Source: Campylobacteraceae bacterium (GTDB taxonomy: Bacteria > Campylobacterota > Campylobacteria > Campylobacterales > Sulfurospirillaceae). Taken from it: a DNA stretch of 7,417 nucleotides. Where the stretch lies: contig JALUMZ010000237.1 in the NCBI GenBank assembly GCA_027055635.1, forward strand, positions 1 to 7,417, given 5' to 3'. The first letter of the stretch is position 1. Every line of letters begins with the position of its first letter. Of this stretch, positions 6,433 through 7,417 are shown in pieces. The translations under genes were made by a program, and so were the position numbers. The notes beneath the pieces are model-generated. The model was not told where the DNA came from, made no database searches, and saw nothing but the letters and a program-made list of their open reading frames with translations.

Positions 6433-6475
6433 TTAATTGGTGTTGTTTTTAATCAGGTATCTATTATGTTTTGTG

Positions 6476-6484
6476 TGCTAAAAT
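6476..6484 (+). promoter_or_regulatory. Extended -10 promoter (TGCTAAAAT) of the Sel1 gene
   Basis: TGC-TAAAAT has one mismatch to the extended -10 consensus. A start near 6491 gives a leader of about 22 nt containing the strong ribosome binding site GGAGG (6501-6505), 7 nt before the ATG at 6513. Confidence 0.5.
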
Positions 6485-6512
6485 CAGCGCATATTTTTTT
6501 GGAGGCTTGAAA

Positions 6513-6911
6513 ATGAAATATGTAATATTGTTTTTTGTTTTTTGTTCGATTTTAGTTCAAGCGAATAATTTTAGTGAAGGAATAAGAGCGTATAAAAAAG
6601 GCGATTATAATAAAGCTAAAATTTTTTTGGAAATAGCTTTAGCAAAGGATAAAGTTTATAATGCAAGTTACATATTGGGTAAAATGTACTCAAGCGGTAA
6701 CGGTGTTCAAATAGATAGAGACAAAGCTATCAAATATTTTCAATTTGCTTATAGATATGGAAATATAATGGCAGGTTGTCATGCAAGTAACACTTATATT
6801 GATAAGGGTGTATATAATTGGGGTATATTAGAAGATGGATTAATTCATGGATTAATGAAAAAAGTACCCTATTGCATAAGAGTTGTCCACAGATGGCAAA
6901 ACCAGTTTTAA
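6513..6911 (+). CDS. Short secreted Sel1/TPR-like repeat protein
   Basis: This is a 132-residue protein with a Sec signal peptide (MKYVILFFVFCSILVQA, likely cleaved before NN at 17/18). The Cys in the signal is preceded by Phe, so it is not a good lipobox. Residues 20-50 form a TPR/Sel1-like helical pair (FSEGIRAYKKGDYNKAKIFL). Residues 51-86 are a clear Sel1 repeat (ASYILGKMYSSGNGVQIDRD, then KAIKYFQFAYRYGN). After this the repeat fades into a tail with C89 and C121, which could form a disulfide in the periplasm. With about one and a half repeats it is much shorter than typical Sel1 proteins. A frame open to TTG at 6471 adds a segment overlapping the promoter and is rejected. Sel1 proteins usually act as protein-binding scaffolds; this one's partner is unknown. 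It ends 3 bp from the convergent pssA. Confidence 0.8.
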   Translation: MKYVILFFVFCSILVQANNFSEGIRAYKKGDYNKAKIFLEIALAKDKVYNASYILGKMYSSGNGVQIDRDKAIKYFQFAYRYGNIMAGCHASNTYIDKGVYNWGILEDGLIHGLMKKVPYCIRVVHRWQNQF

Positions 6912-6914
6912 ATT

Positions 6915-7417
6915 TTATGGGTGAGGTATTTTGATTTTTGAGTTTAGGCTCCATGCTGTTATAATCATCAAAATTATGATTGATATTGTAGAAAAGAGAC
7001 CTGCTAGATTTAGTAGATAAAATATCCATAAAAGTATAGCACCAAGTGGGGTTGGAACTCCTGTGAAAAACTTTTCTACCTCTCCGGCGTCCGCATTGAT
7101 ATTGAATTCTATCAATCGTCTAAGTCCGGAAATCACATAACAGATACTTACAACTCCAGCTATAAACAGCCAAAAACCGCTCAAATTTGCCAGATAAATG
7201 GCTTGAAAGATGAAAAATACAGGTACCAAAACAAAGCTCAAAAAGTCTGCAAAGCTGTCTAACTGTATGCCAAACTCACTTGATAGGTTGTATTTTCTAG
7301 CCACTTTTCCGTCCATGATATCAAATGCACCACCCATCCATGCAAAAACTGCTGCCCATAAAAAGATATTTTGAGATATGAGATAGGTAGCTATAAGACC
7401 GGCTGCTATATTTGAGA
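6915..7417 (-). CDS. pssA: CDP-diacylglycerol--serine O-phosphatidyltransferase, C-terminal part (5' end beyond window)
   Basis: This inner-membrane enzyme makes phosphatidylserine from CDP-diacylglycerol and L-serine, the precursor of phosphatidylethanolamine. About 166 C-terminal residues are visible. The CDP-alcohol phosphotransferase motif is complete: D-x2-DG-x2-AR-x8-G-x3-D-x3-D, seen as DIMDGKVAR (7326-7300) followed by FGIQLDSFAD. Several hydrophobic helices follow (FLSFVLVPVFFIFQAIYLA, FWLFIAGVVSICYVISG, then LGAILLWIFYLLNLAGLF). RRLIEFN and the FTGVPTPLGA segment are typical of PssA, distinguishing it from PgsA. The frame stays open to the window edge (SNIAAGLIATYLISQN), so the ATG at 7337, inside the motif region, is not the start. 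The gene converges with the Sel1 gene, 3 bp apart, with no room for a separate terminator. Confidence 0.92.
   Translation of the reverse strand, partial: SNIAAGLIATYLISQNIFLWAAVFAWMGGAFDIMDGKVARKYNLSSEFGIQLDSFADFLSFVLVPVFFIFQAIYLANLSGFWLFIAGVVSICYVISGLRRLIEFNINADAGEVEKFFTGVPTPLGAILLWIFYLLNLAGLFSTISIIILMIITAWSLNSKIKIPHP

Noticed and set aside
6520..6553. Lipoprotein signal in the Sel1 protein (FVFC)
   Set aside because: Phe precedes the Cys; a lipobox needs Gly, Ala or Ser there. Cleavage at VQA/NN is better.

Overview
The window is a low-GC, AT-rich bacterial chromosome segment with tightly packed genes. Extended -10 promoters (TGnTATAAT) occur without a clear -35 box. The gene set is a membrane GGDEF-EAL protein, a single-chain Fe-S serine deaminase, a LysE exporter, a Sel1 protein and PssA. 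Together these suggest a free-living Campylobacterota (Sulfurimonas, Sulfurospirillum or Arcobacter-like). The phylum is an inference from style and protein flavour; the genus is not determined. I saw no tRNA, rRNA, CRISPR array, insertion sequence or prophage.

Layout. Positions 1-1761 hold a membrane-anchored c-di-GMP enzyme that starts before the window: periplasmic sensor, one membrane helix, then GGDEF and EAL domains. It is split across two reading frames, and the junction is an exact dnaX-type slippery heptamer (A AAA AAG, 442-448) in the correct phase. Next come a small 'Gate' (nucleoside-recognition) membrane protein (1846-2301) and, behind its own strong promoter, L-serine ammonia-lyase SdaA (2374-3759). 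Convergent to sdaA is a solute-binding-protein-like gene (3787-4932, minus strand) that has no signal peptide and no transporter partners. It is transcribed divergently from an AraC-family regulator (4985-5710) across a 52-bp gap in which the two predicted -10 boxes overlap. A LysE/RhtB amino-acid exporter follows the regulator (5757-6377) and may be read from a leaderless mRNA. A short secreted Sel1-repeat protein (6513-6911) then converges, 3 bp apart, on the 3' part of phosphatidylserine synthase pssA (6915 to beyond 7417, minus strand).

How the parts may work together. The most coherent unit is SBP-like protein, AraC regulator and LysE exporter (3787-6377). An apparently cytoplasmic binding protein sits back to back with a cupin-AraC sensor, with an amino-acid or metabolite exporter just downstream. 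This looks like a small sense-and-export module, but the ligand is unknown and the link is inferred from gene order. Serine appears in both sdaA (degradation) and pssA (lipid head group), but the sequence shows no regulatory link between them. The two main points of novelty are the candidate recoding site in the c-di-GMP enzyme and the signal-less binding protein.
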